A stretch of DNA of 55,543 bases, from contig FR882109.1 in NCBI GenBank assembly GCA_000435635.1, forward strand, positions 9,474 through 65,016. Reading direction: 5' to 3'. The notes below the pieces were generated by a model. The model was not told the origin of the DNA. It searched no databases and saw only the letters and a program-made list of their open reading frames with translations. Both the position numbers and the translations under genes were made by a program. Source of the DNA: Prevotella sp. CAG:1320 (GTDB lineage Bacteria > Bacteroidota > Bacteroidia > Bacteroidales > Bacteroidaceae). Of the stretch, positions 9,006 to 18,846 are shown piece after piece. The stretch's first letter is position 1. Each line of letters begins with the position of its first letter.

Positions 9006-9094
9006 GGAAGATTGGCAGAGTGACCGAATGCGCTGGACTCGAAATCCGGTATACCCATTTACGGGTATCGGGGGTTTGAATCCCTCATCTTCCG
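9006..9094 (+). tRNA. tRNA-Ser (anticodon CGA)
   Basis: The acceptor stem GGAAGAT (9006-9012) pairs perfectly with ATCTTCC (9087-9093), followed by discriminator G. The anticodon stem-loop is GGACTCGAAATCC with anticodon CGA. A long variable arm (TACCCATTTACGGGTA) and a T-loop of the GGTTTGAATCC type show a class II tRNA, as expected for serine. No CCA is encoded. It reads UCG codons. It sits alone between metY and rpoD. Confidence 0.95.
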
Positions 9095-9287
9095 CACTTA
9101 TCGATTGCATGCAATACATTGTGCCCCTGCGCTTTACCTATAGGACTCTGCGCACGGAAATGCATAAAAGATGTTAACAAAACTAACAACGTGTGGATAT
9201 TTTTCATATCTTAGCCTAGTTTTATGAGATATTCACACGGATGCCTGCGTTTCAGGGGTTCACAGATGAAAGGGGAAAAGGAATAAG

Positions 9288-10160
9288 ATGAGACAACTCA
9301 AGATTCAGAAGAGTATCACCAATCGTTCCAGCGAGGCTTTAGACAAGTACTTGGTGGAGATTGGCCGTGCGCCTATGATTTCGATTGATGAGGAAATTGA
9401 ATTGGCGCAGAAAATCAGGAAAGGCGGCCCGGAAGGCGAACGGGCTAAAAACAAACTTGTGGAAGCCAACTTGCGCTTCGTGGTATCCGTGGCCAAACAA
9501 TACCAACACCAGGGCCTCACGCTGACAGACTTGATAGACGAGGGTAACATCGGATTGATAAGGGCAGCCGAGAAGTTTGACGAAACCCGCGGCTTCAAGT
9601 TTATCTCCTATGCCGTATGGTGGATAAGGCAAAGCATATTGCAGGCCATAGCCGAGCAGAGCCGCATTGTGCGGTTGCCCCTAAACCAAGTGGGATCACT
9701 CAACAAAGTGAACCAGGAAATCAATCGCTTTGAACAAGAACACCAACGCAGGCCGAGCGTGGAGGAATTGGCGCAGCTGACAGGCGTGGAAGAAGAGAAA
9801 ATCACGCAAAGCATGGCAGCCAGCGGCCATCACGTAAGTATAGACGCTCCCTTTGGAGACGATGGCGACAATGCCATGGTGGACGTGATGCCTGGCGGAG
9901 ACGATTCCCGCACTGACCGAAAAGTAGACCATGACAGCATGGCGCAGGAGCTGAACGCCGTGCTGGAACAAGTGCTCAAGGAGCGAGAGGCTATCATCGT
10001 GAGGGAATGTTTCGGCATAGGATGCCACGAGATGGGATTGGAAGAGATAGGCGACCACTTAGGTCTTACCCGGGAACGAGTAAGGCAAATCAGGGAAAAG
10101 AGCATCGCCAAGTTGCGCGAGTCGGGCAACATCAAGGTGCTGATGAAATACCTGGGATGA
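9288..10160 (+). CDS. rpoD: Primary RNA polymerase sigma factor (sigma-70/RpoD type)
   Basis: Housekeeping sigma factor; the Bacteroidetes form recognises TTTG/TAnnTTTG promoters. The 290-residue length matches the short primary sigma of this phylum, which lacks region 1.1. Region 1.2 is ALDKYLVEIGRAPMISIDEE, regions 2.3-2.4 are GFKFISYAVWWIRQSILQ followed by the RIVRLPLN linker, and region 4.2 is the GLTRERVRQIREKSIAKLR helix-turn-helix. A TATCTTAG sequence at 9207-9214 is a near -7 match 73 bp before the ATG. A strong terminator follows at 10176-10208. Confidence 0.96.
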   Translation: MRQLKIQKSITNRSSEALDKYLVEIGRAPMISIDEEIELAQKIRKGGPEGERAKNKLVEANLRFVVSVAKQYQHQGLTLTDLIDEGNIGLIRAAEKFDETRGFKFISYAVWWIRQSILQAIAEQSRIVRLPLNQVGSLNKVNQEINRFEQEHQRRPSVEELAQLTGVEEEKITQSMAASGHHVSIDAPFGDDGDNAMVDVMPGGDDSRTDRKVDHDSMAQELNAVLEQVLKEREAIIVRECFGIGCHEMGLEEIGDHLGLTRERVRQIREKSIAKLRESGNIKVLMKYLG

Positions 10161-10175
10161 CAAATCCCCAAGCCA

Positions 10176-10208
10176 AAAACTCATTTCCGCTGCGAAATGA
10201 GTTTTTTT
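10176..10208 (+). terminator. Rho-independent terminator of rpoD
   Basis: A 12-bp perfect stem, AAAACTCATTTC with GAAATGAGTTTT, encloses a CGCTGC loop and runs into a T tract. An ATG inside the hairpin (10197) opens a long false extension of the next gene. Confidence 0.9.
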
Positions 10209-10216
10209 GTGCCCTT

Positions 10217-10496
10217 ATTGTCTTCGATTTGCGCACTTTTCTCCTTCGGAGAGAAGATAGGCGACATCTCAACAATAAAAATAAAAGAGGACTTTTATTT
10301 TGTATTGTCTTCGATTTGCGCACTTTTCTCCTTCGGAGAGAAGATAGGCGACATCTCAACAATAAAAATAAAAGAGGACTTTTATTTTGTATTGTCTTCG
10401 ATTTGCGCACTTTTCTCCTTCGGAGAGAAGATAGGCTGCATCTCAACAATAAAAATAAAAGAGGCTTTTATTTTGTATTGTCTTCGATTTGCACTA
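10217..10496 (+). repeat. 87-bp tandem repeat, three units plus a partial fourth
   Basis: The marker TCTTCGATTTG recurs at 10221, 10308, 10395 and 10481: periods 87, 87 and 86. Each full unit holds a hairpin CTTTTCTCC-TTC-GGAGAGAAG (a stable cUUCGg-type loop if transcribed), an AT-rich stretch, and a TTTATTTTG that corresponds to a -33 box. The partial last unit runs into the working promoter of the barrel gene. Because 87 is divisible by three, the repeat is open in the frame of the gene and mimics a 29-residue protein repeat. Confidence 0.9.
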
Positions 10497-10502
10497 TCTT
10501 TG
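10472..10502 (+). promoter_or_regulatory. Bacteroidetes-type promoter (TTTG-N19-TATCTTTG)
   Basis: TTTG at 10472-10475 and TATCTTTG at 10495-10502 are separated by 19 bp, a full match to the phylum consensus TTTG-N19-21-TAnnTTTG. It is the best promoter in the window. The expected transcript start is about 10506-10510, at or next to the GTG start codon at 10509, so the mRNA may have no leader. Confidence 0.8.
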
Positions 10503-10508
10503 CAAATC

Positions 10509-12551
10509 GTGAAGACCCGTTTCTGCCTATTCATCCTGTTCGCGTTACTATTGCCTGTCTATAAGGCAAAAGCTGCCATACCGCCCGACACGCTCCGCAA
10601 GGAAGTGATGAGGCGCGTGTTCAGCTATGTCGCCACCGTAGACACGGTGGGACTTAACGGGCACAGCTTCCACACATACACAAAATACATGTTGCGCACC
10701 AATCATCGCAACATACTGCTTTGCTTGGTTCCCTCCATGTACACTGTGTCAAGAGATGACGAAAGAGACTTCTTCTATGAACAATTCTCCAAGGTTACCC
10801 TGCTGGGAAAGAAGCAATATCAGTCTGAGCCCATCGTGGAACTCACCACCATACCCCGCAGGAAGCGGGCCATGCAACACGTCATGGCCTACACCATACC
10901 CAGGGTCTACTCGTCTACCCTTTTCGGTGAGCATATACTTTCACCTTTCAACAAGGAAAACCAACTGTTCTATAAATATCGCCTAAAGCAGCTGTCCCCT
11001 GACAAGGCGGAAATAACCGTGAAGCCCATCAATGACAACACGCAATTGGTGAAAGGGACGGCCATCGTAGAGATGAACACGGGGCGCATACTCTCCGTCC
11101 ACCTAGACGGAGAATATGACATGGTGCGCTATCAGCTGGAAGCGAATATGGGAGAGACTGGCATCCCCAGCCTCTATCCAAAGGACTGCAAACTAGACTA
11201 TAGTTTCAGCCTACTGAACAACAAAATAGGAGGCATATTCCACGCGTGGTTTGAGTTGCCCAATCCCCTGCCCGACAGCATAAGAAACAGCCAGGATACG
11301 GCCATGATGACAAAGGTGAGGCCTGTGCCACTGGACTACGTGGAACGGAGAACCATCGAGCGATACCTGGAGAAGCGTCAAGCCAGCGATTCCACGAAAC
11401 AGCGGAAAAAGCCCAACAAAGCCAAGGAAATACTTTGGGACATGATTGGTGAAAACCTCCTGGACGATATCAAAAGCAACTTCGGCAAGAAGCAGCAAGG
11501 GTATTTCCGCATAAAACCCATCCTCAATCCCCTCTACATGGGATACAGCAACAGCAAAGGCTTCTACTACAAGTTCGACGCGCGGGGCAGCTACGTATTC
11601 GACGAGAATTGGCAACTGTCATTGCGACTCAAGGCGAGCTATATCTTCCGCTGGCACCAGCTCTACTACCGGATACCCATGACGCTCAATTTCAACAAAA
11701 AGCACAACGGATTCCTACAGGTGGAAATAGGTAACGGCAACCGCATCACCAACAACAGAGTACTGGACGCCATTAAGCAACAACATCCCGACAGCATCAA
11801 CTGGGCGGGCTTGAACCTGGAATACTTCAAGGACTACAACTATACCGCTTACGTTCATTATGATTTCTCGTCCCGCTTCGGCATGGAAGCAGGCTTCAGC
11901 TACCACAGACGCTCGGCCGTCAACAAGCAAGCTCATACGGAAGTGGGCAAGCCGGCAGTATATCGCTCTGCGGCTCCTACGTTAAGGCTCATCTATCGCC
12001 CATGGGGCTACAACGGCATGATTATCTCCGCGGATTATGAGAGGAGTTTCCACAACTTGCTAAACTCCAACATGGCCTTTGAGCGATTTGAGTTCGACGC
12101 TCAGTATCTACTTCGTCTCAAAAGGCTCAACGCACTGAAGATGAGGCTGGGAACAGGCTTCTACACGTCAAAAAGCGGAGAGGAATACTTCCTGGACTAC
12201 ACCAACTTCAGGGACAACAACATTCCCGGCGGATGGGAAGACGACTGGAGCGGAGACTTTGAGCTGCTAGACCGCAACTGGTACAACGCCTCGGAATATT
12301 ACGTCAGGGGCAACCTCACCTTCGAGACACCTATGCTCGCGGTGGCCTGGATACCACTGATAGGCAGATTCATCGAGAGGGAACGAGTCTACGTAAACGC
12401 TCTCTGCGTGGAAAAACTCCACCCCTATGCCGAATGGGGATACGGTTTCACTACCCGCCTCTTCTCCACGGCCATGTTCGTGGCCTTCAACCAGAAAAAG
12501 TTCGAGGGCTTTGGCGTGAAATTCGGCTTTGAGCTGTTCAGAAATTGGTAA
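10509..12551 (+). CDS. DUF5686-like outer-membrane beta-barrel protein
   Basis: About 680 residues. GTG 10509 is chosen because it gives a classic signal peptide (KTR, then hydrophobic FCLFILFALLLPVY, then AKA) and lies directly after the promoter; upstream frame is terminator and tandem repeat. The N-terminal part has many Y/F-rich segments typical of DUF5686 proteins. From about residue 330 the sequence alternates aromatic and polar residues as in outer-membrane strands and ends in FEGFGVKFGFELFRNW. The family is believed to be surface-exposed or assembly-related; its function is unknown. Three base pairs separate the stop from the TTG that opens the next frame; the preferred ATG is at 12567. 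Confidence 0.75.
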   Translation: MKTRFCLFILFALLLPVYKAKAAIPPDTLRKEVMRRVFSYVATVDTVGLNGHSFHTYTKYMLRTNHRNILLCLVPSMYTVSRDDERDFFYEQFSKVTLLGKKQYQSEPIVELTTIPRRKRAMQHVMAYTIPRVYSSTLFGEHILSPFNKENQLFYKYRLKQLSPDKAEITVKPINDNTQLVKGTAIVEMNTGRILSVHLDGEYDMVRYQLEANMGETGIPSLYPKDCKLDYSFSLLNNKIGGIFHAWFELPNPLPDSIRNSQDTAMMTKVRPVPLDYVERRTIERYLEKRQASDSTKQRKKPNKAKEILWDMIGENLLDDIKSNFGKKQQGYFRIKPILNPLYMGYSNSKGFYYKFDARGSYVFDENWQLSLRLKASYIFRWHQLYYRIPMTLNFNKKHNGFLQVEIGNGNRITNNRVLDAIKQQHPDSINWAGLNLEYFKDYNYTAYVHYDFSSRFGMEAGFSYHRRSAVNKQAHTEVGKPAVYRSAAPTLRLIYRPWGYNGMIISADYERSFHNLLNSNMAFERFEFDAQYLLRLKRLNALKMRLGTGFYTSKSGEEYFLDYTNFRDNNIPGGWEDDWSGDFELLDRNWYNASEYYVRGNLTFETPMLAVAWIPLIGRFIERERVYVNALCVEKLHPYAEWGYGFTTRLFSTAMFVAFNQKKFEGFGVKFGFELFRNW

Positions 12552-12566
12552 ACCTTGACATGGAAT

Positions 12567-15500
12567 ATGACACTATCTACCCATAAACCCCTTACCGTAT
12601 ATAAAGCTAGCGCAGGTTCCGGCAAGACCTTCACGCTGGCCACGGAATACATGAAACTGGTCATCGCCAACCCGGAAGCCTACCGCTCCATATTGGCGGT
12701 GACCTTCACCAACAAGGCCACAGAGGAGATGAAGCTCCGCATCATTAGCCAGCTCTATGGCCTCTCAAAGTTATTACCCGAGTCGGAGACCTATCTCAAG
12801 GTCATACAAGACAGCCTGGGGATGGGCTGCGAACAAATTGCCAAACGAGCCCACGAGGCTCTCTATAACCTATTGCATCACTATAGCTACTTCCGGGTGG
12901 AGACTATAGACAGCTTCTTCCAACGGGTAATGCGCAATCTTGCGAAAGAACTGGAATTGAGTGCTAACCTGAAACTGGAGCTCAACGACAGGGAAATAGA
13001 GCGCCAAGCGGTTGACGAACTGATAGAAGGTCTTTCCATAGGGGACAAATTGCTCACCTGGATACTCGACTACATCAAAGGCAATATCGGGGAAGACAAA
13101 AACTGGAACGTAATAGGAAAAATAAAACGGTTTGGCGAGAATCTCTCAAAAGACTTCTACAAGGCCAACGAGAAACAACTGAGACAGAAACTTGAGGAAG
13201 AAGGCTTTTTCGAAAGGTATTCGCGACAGTTGGAAGAAGTGAAACGCCAGGCCATGGAGCAAGTGGAACAGATTGCCGCCACTTTCTTCGACGCACTAGA
13301 CGAGAACGGACTCACCATGGATGACTTCAGCCGCAAGAAGCAAGGGCCATGGGGATACTTCGAGAAACTGAGAACAGGAGCTTGCTATGAAGAGTATGGA
13401 GTGAATAGCTACCAAGCCAGCGCGGTAGATTCCGTGGATGCGTGGTTTACCAAAGCCAAGGCCACACCCCAAAATCCCGCCTATCACGTGGTAGAAGAGA
13501 TGTTAAGACCTCTGTTGGAGTTCGCCGTGGAAAAGATGCCGCAGTTGCTAAGAGTCTATCGCAGCGTAGAAGTGACCAAAAGCAACCTGAGCCAATTGCG
13601 TCTGTTGGGCAGCATAGACCAAAAGATAAAAGAGATGAACCAAGACGCCAACCGTTTCCTGTTGAGCGACACGCAGCCTTTGCTCCACGCTCTCATGGAA
13701 AGCGGAGCGGGCGACAGTTCGTTCATCTTCGAGAAGATAGGCACCCAACTGGAACATATCATGATAGACGAGTTCCAAGACACCAGTGTCACGCAATGGA
13801 AAAACTTCAAGGTATTGCTGGACGAGACAATGAGCCACAAAGAGAGCAATAACCTGATAGTTGGCGACGTGAAACAGAGCATTTACCGATGGAGAGCCGG
13901 TGACTGGCGATTGCTGAACGACATAGAACGGGAATTTCCCAGGCCTAGCGACCAATTGCGCCTGCGCTCACTGGCCACCAACTACCGCTCTGACAGAAAC
14001 GTCATAGAGTTCAACAACCAGTTCTTTGTCTATGCCGCCGACAAGGAATACCAAGCGCAAAAGGAAACGGACGAGAGCGGGGCCGAGACGCTGAGGCAAG
14101 CCTACGCCGACGTGATACAGCAAGTGCCCGAGAGCAAACCCAGGCAAGGATACGTCAGGATTAAGTTGCTGCCTAAAGAGGAGTACCGTGAGGCGATGTT
14201 GGCACTTACCGCGGAAACCGTCGACGAGCTTATCAGTCAAGGAGCCTGTGAAGGAGACATCGCCATCTTGATAAGGAGCAACGAGATTATCAGGGATGTG
14301 GCCAACTACTTCCTGGCCAATCGGCCACAATATAAACTGGTAAGCGACGAGGCTTTCCGGCTAGACACTTCCACAGCGGTAAACACCTTGGTAATGGCAC
14401 TTAGACTGCTTTGTCACCAAGACGACATCGTGGAAGCTACCCTTTCTGGGTATTACCATCGTCTCATCATGGGGGAAGAGACAGAAGAGTCGCAGCCTTT
14501 GCCCCTTGAATACACCGACCATAAAGAAGAACTCATGAGCATGCCTCTTTACGATCTGGTGGAAAGGCTAGCCACTATTTTCCGCGTTCACGAGTTGAAA
14601 GACCAAAGTGCCTATGTTTGCGCTTTCTATGACCAACTGGACAACTACATGGAGGACGGAACGGGAACGGTGGAAGACTTCCTGGACGCATGGGACAACA
14701 ACCTGCATGGCAAGACCATACAAAGCGATGACGTGGCCGGCATCAGGCTGATGACCATACACAAAAGCAAGGGCCTGGAGTTTGCCCATGTCATCATGCC
14801 ATTTTGTGATTGGCCCATTACTAAAAGCCACGTGATATGGTGCACGCCCCAGGCAAGCCCCTTCAATGAATTGCCGCTGGTTCCAGTGGATTGCAGTAAA
14901 AGTCGATTACAGGACACTATCTACGAGAAAGACTATCACTATGAACGGCTGCAAGAGACGGTGGACAACCTCAATTTGCTCTATGTGGCTTTCACCCGAG
15001 CCAGGCAAAACCTCTTTGTGTATGGCAAGCGGGATGTCAGCAACATAAGGAGCAGATTGATACAAGACTGCCTTCCCGATGTGGCGAGAACATTGGAAGG
15101 GTGTAAACTTTCCGGCATGGATGAAGAAAAAACGGAACCCATTGTCATGGAATATGGCGAATTGGACATCAACCGCCAAAGAAAAGCCGAGAAAGAAAGC
15201 GATAACGTATTCCTAAAACCCGTAAACCGACTCACTATCCACCCCGACACCTATCCATTGAAAGCGCGATTCCGACAAAGCAACAAGAGCCGTGACTTCA
15301 TCAAGGGGGATGACGAGCAATCAACGCGAGGGGAATATATACAGCTAGGAGTCATATTGCACCAAGTGTTCTCTACCATACAAATAGCGGACGACGTGGA
15401 AAGCGCACTCTCCCAATTGCGTATAGACGGCGTGCTGAACGCTGCGCCCGATGAGGAAAAACTGCGGGAGATGCTTCAGCGACGCCTGCAAACGCCCAAG

Positions 15501-15773
15501 GTAAAGGAATGGTTCTCTGGCCAATGGGAAGTATACAATGAGCGAGACATACTGACCGTGGACGAACAAAGCGGCGAGGTGAAAACCTATAGACCCGACA
15601 GGGTGATGGTCAACGGAACGGAAATGATAGTGGTAGACTTTAAGTTCGCGGCCCAGCGGCCTGAACATGTCAGCCAAGTGAAAGGCTACATGGAATTGCT
15701 CAAGCGAATGAGTCACCTAACGGTGAAAGGTTACCTATGGTATGTTTACCCCAATAAAATAGTTACGGTATGA
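12567..15773 (+). CDS. AddA/RecB-like UvrD-family helicase with C-terminal nuclease motif
   Basis: About 1068 residues from ATG 12567 (a TTG at 12555 would add four). Walker A is YKASAGSGKT near residues 12-21, helicase motif Ia VTFTNKATEEMK follows, Walker B is IMIDEFQDTS near residue 400, motif III is VGDVKQSIYRWR, and motifs V and VI are MTIHKSKGLEF and YVAFTRARQ. Near residue 1021 the RPDRV...VVDFKF pattern matches a PD-(D/E)XK nuclease. With the AddB-like gene overlapping its end by 4 bp, this is the double-strand-break end-processing enzyme used before RecA loading. Confidence 0.88.
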   Translation: MTLSTHKPLTVYKASAGSGKTFTLATEYMKLVIANPEAYRSILAVTFTNKATEEMKLRIISQLYGLSKLLPESETYLKVIQDSLGMGCEQIAKRAHEALYNLLHHYSYFRVETIDSFFQRVMRNLAKELELSANLKLELNDREIERQAVDELIEGLSIGDKLLTWILDYIKGNIGEDKNWNVIGKIKRFGENLSKDFYKANEKQLRQKLEEEGFFERYSRQLEEVKRQAMEQVEQIAATFFDALDENGLTMDDFSRKKQGPWGYFEKLRTGACYEEYGVNSYQASAVDSVDAWFTKAKATPQNPAYHVVEEMLRPLLEFAVEKMPQLLRVYRSVEVTKSNLSQLRLLGSIDQKIKEMNQDANRFLLSDTQPLLHALMESGAGDSSFIFEKIGTQLEHIMIDEFQDTSVTQWKNFKVLLDETMSHKESNNLIVGDVKQSIYRWRAGDWRLLNDIEREFPRPSDQLRLRSLATNYRSDRNVIEFNNQFFVYAADKEYQAQKETDESGAETLRQAYADVIQQVPESKPRQGYVRIKLLPKEEYREAMLALTAETVDELISQGACEGDIAILIRSNEIIRDVANYFLANRPQYKLVSDEAFRLDTSTAVNTLVMALRLLCHQDDIVEATLSGYYHRLIMGEETEESQPLPLEYTDHKEELMSMPLYDLVERLATIFRVHELKDQSAYVCAFYDQLDNYMEDGTGTVEDFLDAWDNNLHGKTIQSDDVAGIRLMTIHKSKGLEFAHVIMPFCDWPITKSHVIWCTPQASPFNELPLVPVDCSKSRLQDTIYEKDYHYERLQETVDNLNLLYVAFTRARQNLFVYGKRDVSNIRSRLIQDCLPDVARTLEGCKLSGMDEEKTEPIVMEYGELDINRQRKAEKESDNVFLKPVNRLTIHPDTYPLKARFRQSNKSRDFIKGDDEQSTRGEYIQLGVILHQVFSTIQIADDVESALSQLRIDGVLNAAPDEEKLREMLQRRLQTPKVKEWFSGQWEVYNERDILTVDEQSGEVKTYRPDRVMVNGTEMIVVDFKFAAQRPEHVSQVKGYMELLKRMSHLTVKGYLWYVYPNKIVTV

Positions 15774-18682
15774 AGACTTTCCTGGAAATAGTAGCCCAAG
15801 ACATCATCCAAAAACACGGCACCAACTTGTCCAAGGTAGCCATCGTGTTTCCCAACAAGCGTGCCTCGTTGTTCCTCAACGAACATCTGGCCCGCATAGC
15901 TGGTCAACCATTATGGAGTCCTGCCTATATCACCATCAGTGACTTGTTTCGCAAGCATAGCGGTTTGATGATAGGCGACCCTATTAAGCTCACCAGCGAC
16001 CTATACCATATATATATAAGGCACACGGGAAGCGCGGAGACCTTAGACAGGTTTTATGGCTGGGGACAACTCTTGTTGGGCGACTTTGACGATATAGACA
16101 AAAACATGGCAGACGCAAGCAAAGTGTTCGCCAACCTGAAAGACTTACATGAGCTGGACAGCGTGGACTATCTCAATGAGGAACAGAAATCACTGCTCAG
16201 GAGATTCTTCGGCAACTTCGGCCCAGACCATGAATCTGAGTTAAAGAAAAGGTTCCTCAATCTATGGAGCCACCTCTACGACATATACGTAGACTACAAC
16301 CAGTTATTGGAAAGTCAAGGATTGGCTTACGAAGGCTCCCTATATCGCAAGGTGGCTACCGACGAGAATATCCAGTTCAAGTATGATACCTATCTCTTCG
16401 TGGGCTTCAACATGATGCAGAAAGCAGAGCGACAACTCTGCCTGCGGCTCAAAAAGGAAGGCAAGGCCCATTTCTATTGGGATTTCGACCATTACTATAT
16501 CAATGGGCACGAGGCAGGCCACTACATCAACCAATATCTCTCCGACTTCCCCAACGAGCTGGACAATAGAGACCCAGCCATCTATGACAACATGGGAAAG
16601 GCGAAAGATATCACCTATATCAGTGCCACCACAGAGAATATACAGGCCAGATATGTGGCGGAATGGCTAAGGGAAGGTGAACGACACAAGGACGGGAAAA
16701 GAACCGCCATCGTGTTGGCTGACGAAACATTGCTCAAGAGTGTTATACATAACCTGCCCCCAGAGGTGGAAAAGGTAAACATCACCACAGGGTATCCCCT
16801 CACGGCCACGCCTTTCTATAGTCTGTTGCGCTTGCTCTTGCAATTGCAGCTATACGCTAAGGGGAGGAAAGACGGGAAATACAGGCTGAGGGAAGTGGAG
16901 CGAGTGTTGCGTCATCCATACGCCAAGTATATCTCTCCCAAATGCCAGGTTGTACTTCAGGAATTATTTGAGCGAAAAGCGTTCTACCCTGCTCGCCTTT
17001 CACTCTCGATAGACGAAGGCACTACGTTGTTGTTCAGCGACTTAGAGAAAGGGGCGGATAGTGTCGCTTCATACAATACCAAATTACTAAACTATCTGAT
17101 AGCCGTCTTGCGCATTATCGGTTCCAACTCCCATGAGGAAAGCGACCCTCTCTATCAGGAATCTCTATTCCGTTGCTACACAATGCTCAACAGGCTACTT
17201 GACCTCATGCGCGGTGGAGACCTGGACGTGGACACCGTTACGTTGGAAAGGCTCATCATCCAACTGGCACAATCCACAGCAATTCCCTTCCATGGAGAAC
17301 CCGCCGAGGGCGTTCAGATCATGGGCGTATTGGAGACCCGCGGTTTGGACTTCGAGCATCTGTTGGTTCTCTCTTGCAATGAGGGCAACTTGCCACGTGG
17401 CGTAAACGATGCCTCTTTCATCCCCTATGCCATCCGAAAAGCTTATGGATTAACTACCATTGACAACAAGGTAGCTATCTACGCTTATTATTTCCACCGC
17501 ATGATACAACGATGCCATGACATAACCTTGACTTACAACATATCCACCGAGGACGGCAGCAAGGGACAGATGAGCCAATTCATGCTGCAACTGATGGTAG
17601 AGAGCGGACACCCTATTCACCAAAGCACACTCACGGCCAATATCCTGCCCATACTGGCAAGACCCAAAAGCGTGGAAAAGACCGCTGCCATAATGGAGGA
17701 GCTGGACAAGATAAAAAGCCTCTCCCCCACCGCCATCAACATGTACTTGCGCTGCCCCGTGAGTTTCTTTTTTCGTTATGTCAAACATCTAAAAGAGGCT
17801 GACACCATAGAGCAAGAGGAAATGGACAGCCGCATGTTCGGCAACATCTTCCACCACTCGGCGCAGGAATTATATCTGCGTTATGCCGATAAAGATGGCA
17901 TACGGAGGAACGAGGACGGCAGCGCGACCCTGCTGCATCCCATCCGCGTGGAGAAAGAAATGCTCGAAGACCTTTTAAGGCATCCAGAAGTGTTTGAAAT
18001 GACCGTGGACGACGCTTTCCGCCAAGAACTATTCCAGGCGAAAAGAGAAGGATACCACCCAGAGTACGATGGCCTGCAACTCATCAACCGAGCCGTGATA
18101 CTGCAATACCTGAAACGGCTCATCGCCATTGATTGCCAGCTGGCCCCCTTCCACATCTTGGGACTGGAGAAGCATGTGGAAGGAAATGTGAGCATCACTA
18201 CCTCCCAAGGCGAGAAACTACTCACGCTTGGTGGCGACATAGACCGCCTGGACTGCGTGGAGACCGCCGCGGGCAAGCTCGTCAGGGTAATAGATTACAA
18301 GACAGGACGCCCCGACTCCGCCCCGCTTGCCACGTTGGAAGACATATTCACCCGTGAGACGCTCACGGGCAAACACCCCAACTATTACCTACAGACCATG
18401 CTCTACGCCCTGCTGGTAAGAAACCACCCCGAGCACAACCCTGGCCGATATCCCGTAAGTCCCGCCTTGCTTTACATCCAGCAAACAGCGAAAGATGATT
18501 ACGACCCCATTCTTTCAATAGGCAAGACACCTATCACCGACGCGCAAGACTACCACGAGGAATACATGGAACAATTGAAAGCGGTCATCACCGAGATGCT
18601 CGACCCTTCGCGGCCATTCCTGCCCACAGAGGACAGCCGTCGCTGTGACAGTTGCCCTTACGCGGCCCTATGTGGTCTATAA
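15770..18682 (+). CDS. AddB-like PD-(D/E)XK nuclease / inactivated helicase
   Basis: A 970-residue partner of the preceding helicase; the start codon overlaps its stop (ATGA). The N-terminal half has a helicase fold without a good Walker A, as in AddB. The segment SPTAINMYLRCPVSFFFRYV has Cys about 661, the nuclease motif VIDYKTGRPD lies near 840-850, and CDSCPYAALC ends the protein. One upstream cysteine plus three at the C terminus is the iron-sulfur staple of AddB-type nucleases. The two-gene order addA-like then addB-like without recD is usual in Bacteroidales. Confidence 0.88.
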   Translation: MKTFLEIVAQDIIQKHGTNLSKVAIVFPNKRASLFLNEHLARIAGQPLWSPAYITISDLFRKHSGLMIGDPIKLTSDLYHIYIRHTGSAETLDRFYGWGQLLLGDFDDIDKNMADASKVFANLKDLHELDSVDYLNEEQKSLLRRFFGNFGPDHESELKKRFLNLWSHLYDIYVDYNQLLESQGLAYEGSLYRKVATDENIQFKYDTYLFVGFNMMQKAERQLCLRLKKEGKAHFYWDFDHYYINGHEAGHYINQYLSDFPNELDNRDPAIYDNMGKAKDITYISATTENIQARYVAEWLREGERHKDGKRTAIVLADETLLKSVIHNLPPEVEKVNITTGYPLTATPFYSLLRLLLQLQLYAKGRKDGKYRLREVERVLRHPYAKYISPKCQVVLQELFERKAFYPARLSLSIDEGTTLLFSDLEKGADSVASYNTKLLNYLIAVLRIIGSNSHEESDPLYQESLFRCYTMLNRLLDLMRGGDLDVDTVTLERLIIQLAQSTAIPFHGEPAEGVQIMGVLETRGLDFEHLLVLSCNEGNLPRGVNDASFIPYAIRKAYGLTTIDNKVAIYAYYFHRMIQRCHDITLTYNISTEDGSKGQMSQFMLQLMVESGHPIHQSTLTANILPILARPKSVEKTAAIMEELDKIKSLSPTAINMYLRCPVSFFFRYVKHLKEADTIEQEEMDSRMFGNIFHHSAQELYLRYADKDGIRRNEDGSATLLHPIRVEKEMLEDLLRHPEVFEMTVDDAFRQELFQAKREGYHPEYDGLQLINRAVILQYLKRLIAIDCQLAPFHILGLEKHVEGNVSITTSQGEKLLTLGGDIDRLDCVETAAGKLVRVIDYKTGRPDSAPLATLEDIFTRETLTGKHPNYYLQTMLYALLVRNHPEHNPGRYPVSPALLYIQQTAKDDYDPILSIGKTPITDAQDYHEEYMEQLKAVITEMLDPSRPFLPTEDSRRCDSCPYAALCGL

Positions 18683-18800
18683 GGCTGAGACACCTCGTCA
18701 TGCTCTTCATTCTGCAAACTCGGCTTGCCATAAAGAGAAAGAATATAAAGTATTTTACAAAAATGTAAGCCCGCATGGTGATTTATTCAGAAAAAAGCAC

Positions 18801-18808
18801 TACCTTTG
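18801..18808 (+). promoter_or_regulatory. -7 box of pgk (TACCTTTG)
   Basis: TACCTTTG matches TAnnTTTG and lies 38 bp before the pgk ATG. I see no good TTTG at the -33 position. Confidence 0.6.
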
Positions 18809-18846
18809 CGTGCGAAAGTGAACCACAGAACTAAACTCATAATACA

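Noticed and set aside
8796..9023. 75-residue frame before rpoD
   Set aside because: It runs through an inverted-repeat element into the tRNA-Ser gene and has no start signal.
10197..10508. N-terminal extension of the barrel protein with a threefold 29-residue repeat
   Set aside because: The start codon lies in the rpoD terminator, the stretch is a DNA tandem repeat with a promoter at its end, and a good signal peptide begins only at 10509.
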